DNA of 9,206 nt from contig VBHW01000039.1 in assembly GCA_005881055.1 (NCBI GenBank), positions 1 to 9,206 of the forward strand. The letters are read 5' to 3'. The notes beneath the pieces were generated by a model that was not told where the DNA came from, did no database searches, and worked only from the letters and a program-made list of their open reading frames with translations. This stretch comes from Chloroflexota bacterium (GTDB lineage: Bacteria; Chloroflexota; Limnocylindria; Limnocylindrales; CSP1-4). This document shows, in pieces, positions 7,079 through 9,206 of this stretch. How positions within the stretch are numbered: the first letter of the stretch is position 1; each line of letters opens with the position of its first letter. The position numbers and the translations under genes were made by a program.

Positions 7079-8202
7079 GACGCGAGCGATCGATGGGTGA
7101 TCGAGTGACGCGTGATCTGACGGGCGACCGAGTGACCGGCGATCCTTCACCCATGACGGATCGGTCCGGGGAGCCGGCGCCGGAGATCATCGACCTTCCG
7201 ACGCGGTCCTCGTCCGTCCGCTCCGACGGGCCGGCGGGGGCACGGGCGGCTGGTCGAGCGCGGCCGCGCTACGGCGAGGGCGCTCAGATCGCCTGCGACA
7301 ACCTCGTCCGGATCTACAAGGTCGCCGACCTCGAGGTCGTCGCGCTCCAGGGCCTCGACCTACTCGTGGCGGCCGGCGAGATGATCGCGATCGTCGGCGC
7401 GTCGGGCAGCGGCAAGTCGACGCTCATGAACATCCTCGGCGGGCTCGACACGCCGTCGGCGGGTCGGGCGGTCGTCGCCGGTCACGACCTCGGGCAGATG
7501 AGCGGCCGCGAGCGCACGCGGTATCGCCGCCGGGTCGTCGGCTTCGTCTGGCAGCAGACCGCGCGGAACCTCCTGCCGTACCTCTCGGCGGTCGAGAACG
7601 TCGCGCTGCCGATGGTCCTCGACGGCCGAAGCGACACGGCGCGGGCGCTGGCCCTGCTCGATCTCGTCGGTCTCGCGGATCGCGCGGACCACCGCCCGGA
7701 CCGACTGTCCGGCGGCGAGCAGCAGCGGGTGGCGATCGCGGTCGCGCTCGCGAACGGTCCCGAGGTCGTGCTCGCCGACGAGCCGACAGGCGAGCTGGAC
7801 AGCGAGACCTCGGCCGAGGTCTTCGCCCTCCTACGACGGGTGAACGCCGAGCATGGCACGACGATCGTCGTCGTCACGCACGATCCTCTCGTCGCGGACC
7901 AGGTCGGCCGGACCGTGGCGATCCGCGACGGCCGCACGAGCAGCGAGACCGTCCGGCGAACCGAGCTCGTCGGCGACGGCCATCAGGTCGTCGCGGAGGA
8001 GTTCGCCGTGCTCGACCGCGCCGGCCGGCTGCAGCTACCACGGGCGCACGTCGAGGCGCTGTCGCTCCGGGACCGGGTCCGCCTCCGCCTCGAGGCGGAC
8101 CACGTGGGCGTCTGGCCGGACCGATCCGCCGGATCGCGCGACGGCGATGTCGGCACGGCCGCCGAACCGCGAGCCGAAGACGGACCCGGAACCAGCCGAT
8201 GA
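7075..8202 (+). CDS. LolD/MacB-type ABC ATPase with AbrB-like C-terminal extension
   Basis: This is the cytoplasmic ATPase that powers the FtsX-type permeases. Read from the ATG at 7075 (375 aa), it has Walker A GASGSGKST (108-116), Q-loop FVWQQTARNL (Q160), signature LSGGEQQRVAIAVAL (211-225), Walker B VVLADEP (E236), D-loop GELDSET and the switch His in VVVTHDP (H269). All catalytic residues are present, so it should hydrolyse ATP. After the nucleotide-binding domain comes a tail: about 308-348 reads VLDRAGRLQLP followed by LRDRVRLRLEADHVGVWP, the pattern of an SpoVT/AbrB swapped hairpin, then a disordered end. The 7075 start overlaps the upstream stop (ATGA). However, the first 26 codons use 11 A/T third positions against 2 in the next 26, so the ATG at 7153 (349 aa) may be the true start. 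The tail overlaps the next gene by 4 bp. Confidence 0.88.
   Translation: MRRERSMGDRVTRDLTGDRVTGDPSPMTDRSGEPAPEIIDLPTRSSSVRSDGPAGARAAGRARPRYGEGAQIACDNLVRIYKVADLEVVALQGLDLLVAAGEMIAIVGASGSGKSTLMNILGGLDTPSAGRAVVAGHDLGQMSGRERTRYRRRVVGFVWQQTARNLLPYLSAVENVALPMVLDGRSDTARALALLDLVGLADRADHRPDRLSGGEQQRVAIAVALANGPEVVLADEPTGELDSETSAEVFALLRRVNAEHGTTIVVVTHDPLVADQVGRTVAIRDGRTSSETVRRTELVGDGHQVVAEEFAVLDRAGRLQLPRAHVEALSLRDRVRLRLEADHVGVWPDRSAGSRDGDVGTAAEPRAEDGPGTSR
7096..7149 (+). repeat. Imperfect 27-bp tandem repeat at the ATPase start
   Basis: Two adjacent units (7096-7122 and 7123-7149) agree at 18 of 27 bases. Both contain CGAGTGAC, and they encode GDRVTRDLT and GDRVTGDPS if translated. They are flanked by an 8-bp inverted repeat, ATGGGTGA (7093-7100) and TCACCCAT (7147-7154), each arm overlapping a possible ATG start. 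The stretch is either a short coding repeat or an untranslated regulatory leader. Confidence 0.45.
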
Positions 8203-8981
8203 TGGACTCCCAGCGCTCGGGCAGCAGGCCGATGGTCGAGGCGACCGGCCTCACCCGCGACTACCCGTCGGGCGACAGCGTCGTGCATGCCCTCCGGTCG
8301 ATCGACCTCACCGTCGGACGCGGCGAGCTGCTTGCGGTCCGCGGCCGCTCGGGGAGCGGCAAGACGACGCTGCTCAACATCCTCGGCGGGCTCGACCGGC
8401 CGACCGCGGGCAGCGTGGTCGTCGACGGCCTCGAGGTCTCGGCGATGGGCGACGCCGAGCTCGTCGACGTGCGCCGGAGGGTCGTCGCGTTCGTCTTCCA
8501 GGCGTTCGGACTCCTGCCGATCCTCAGCGCCGCGGAGAACGTCGAGGTCCCACTGCGCCTCGTCCGGACGGAGCCGCGCCGGCGCGAGGACCGCGTCCAG
8601 CACCTCCTCGAGCAGGTCGGCCTCGGCGAGCGGGGCGGGCACCGGCCGCACGAGCTCTCCGGCGGGGAGCAGCAGCGCGTGGCGATCGCCCGCGCGCTCG
8701 CGAACCGGCCGAGGCTCCTCCTGGCCGACGAGCCGACCGGCCAGCTCGATTCGGAGACCGGCCACATGATCATGACCCTCCTCCGGTCGATCGTCCGCGC
8801 CGAGGGGATCACCGCGATCGTGGCCACCCACGACCCGATGATGCTCGACGTCGCCGACAGGATTGTCGAGCTGCGCGACGGTGCGATCGTCGGCGAGACC
8901 GTCCGGCGGGCCGTCTTGGGGCCGACGGTCCCCGGGCCATCGAGCGCGGATCAGCGGCGGAGCGTGGGTCCGGCAGGGTAG
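8199..8981 (+). CDS. LolD/MacB-type ABC transporter ATPase
   Basis: This second ATPase of the operon has 260 aa, close to the usual length of LolD/MacB-type nucleotide-binding subunits. Visible motifs are an aromatic contact near DYPSG (21-25), Walker A GRSGSGKTT (49-57), Q-loop FVFQAFGLLP (Q101), signature LSGGEQQRVAIARAL (153-167), Walker B LLLADEP (E178), D-loop GQLDSET and the switch His in IVATHDP (H211). All are intact, so it is predicted to be active. It ends soon after the core in a short Pro/Ser/Arg-rich tail and lacks the AbrB-like extension of its neighbour. The ATG at 8199 overlaps the upstream stop (ATGA), with a second in-frame ATG directly after, so coupled translation is likely. 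It may pair with the other ATPase under one permease, or each may serve its own permease. Its 3' end overlaps an opposing gene by 31 bp. Confidence 0.9.
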   Translation: MMDSQRSGSRPMVEATGLTRDYPSGDSVVHALRSIDLTVGRGELLAVRGRSGSGKTTLLNILGGLDRPTAGSVVVDGLEVSAMGDAELVDVRRRVVAFVFQAFGLLPILSAAENVEVPLRLVRTEPRRREDRVQHLLEQVGLGERGGHRPHELSGGEQQRVAIARALANRPRLLLADEPTGQLDSETGHMIMTLLRSIVRAEGITAIVATHDPMMLDVADRIVELRDGAIVGETVRRAVLGPTVPGPSSADQRRSVGPAG

Positions 8982-9205
8982 GGGATCGGCTCGCGCCCGC
9001 GGGGACGGGGGCTGGCGGGCGCCGCCGAGGCCGGCTCTGCGACTGGCTGCTCCCCCAGGGCGGCGCCAGGGCGGAGGAGCGCCGCGGGCTGGCGCGGCTC
9101 GACGACGACGAGCTCCTTCACATGGCTCGCCAGGATCTCGCGAGCCTCAGGATCCAGCCCGGAGTCCGTGATGAGGACGTCGGCCTGGTTCAGGCGCGCG
9201 ATCGA
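8951..9205 (-). CDS. DeoR/GlpR-family transcriptional regulator, C-terminal end (partial)
   Basis: Read on the minus strand from the right edge, 84 residues precede a TGA at 8951-8953. The first part, SIARLNQADVLITDSGLDPE followed by AREILASHVKELVVV, is the typical end of the DeoR-family C-terminal sensor domain, an isomerase-like fold that binds phosphorylated sugars or related effectors; the usual form is a hydrophobic strand, ITDSGLD, a helix and a final hydrophobic strand. The N-terminal helix-turn-helix lies outside the window. About 47 residues rich in Pro and Ala (e.g. GEQPVAEPASAAPASPRPRG) follow the expected end and look disordered. The gene faces the transporter operon tail to tail and overlaps its last 31 bp. 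Its targets are more likely on its own side of the boundary than the ABC operon. Confidence 0.75.
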   Translation of the reverse strand, partial: SIARLNQADVLITDSGLDPEAREILASHVKELVVVEPRQPAALLRPGAALGEQPVAEPASAAPASPRPRGREPIPYPAGPTLRR

Positions 9206-9206
9206 G

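Noticed and set aside
4247..7150. 967-codon minus-strand open frame antisense to the second permease
   Set aside because: Its translation is dominated by Arg, Asp, Glu, Gly and Pro with no domain or membrane pattern. It is the mirror of a GC-rich gene whose own product has clear FtsX features, so it is a compositional shadow.
9018..9067. 9-bp inverted repeat GGCGCCGCC / GGCGGCGCC as a terminator for the operon
   Set aside because: The arms are 32 nt apart, lie inside the DeoR-like coding sequence and consist only of G and C, so chance pairing is likely.

Overview
This window is very GC-rich, and almost every codon in its real genes ends in G or C. The organism is probably a high-GC bacterium. 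The style of the FtsX-type permeases and of the paired ATPases reminds me of Chloroflexota or Actinomycetota, but that is an inference and no marker gene is present to settle it. I see no rRNA, tRNA, CRISPR array or insertion sequence.

Layout. Bases 2-136 hold the last 44 codons of an unrecognised + strand gene. It converges on a small minus-strand gene (222-515, 97 aa, acidic and Ala/Gly-rich), with a strong symmetrical hairpin (172-202) between the two stop codons. The small gene has a candidate promoter at 574-602 with a perfect palindrome in its spacer. Next, 658-840 encodes a single C-terminal kelch-type repeat with no room upstream for the rest of a propeller, so it looks like a gene remnant. 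The leader at 841-957 has a hairpin and a clear GGAGG ribosome binding site.

The core (958-8981) is a tightly coupled four-gene + strand operon. It encodes a large FtsX/MacB-type permease (about 1106 aa if it starts at the CTG at 958), a second and shorter FtsX-type permease (932 aa, 1 nt gap), an ABC ATPase with a C-terminal extension resembling an SpoVT/AbrB hairpin (375 aa, 4-bp overlap), and a second, minimal LolD/MacB-type ATPase (260 aa, 4-bp overlap). Each permease is predicted to have about 10 membrane segments, two FtsX cores and two large extracytoplasmic domains, as in YbbP/BceB-like permeases. Each could therefore be a self-contained pseudo-dimer served by two ATPase subunits. Such systems act on lipids, lipoproteins or peptides at the outer leaflet by ATP-driven mechanical movement of the outside domains. 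The substrate here cannot be read from the sequence, and no MacA-like adaptor, substrate-binding protein or sensor kinase is adjacent.

At the right edge, on the minus strand, is the C-terminal end of a DeoR/GlpR-family repressor (8951-9205). Its 3' end overlaps the end of the second ATPase tail to tail by 31 bp.

The main points for a second look are the AbrB-like extension on the first ATPase, a beta-rich insertion found only in the first permease, the CTG start, the repeat-bearing start region of the first ATPase, and the small acidic Ala/Gly-rich protein.
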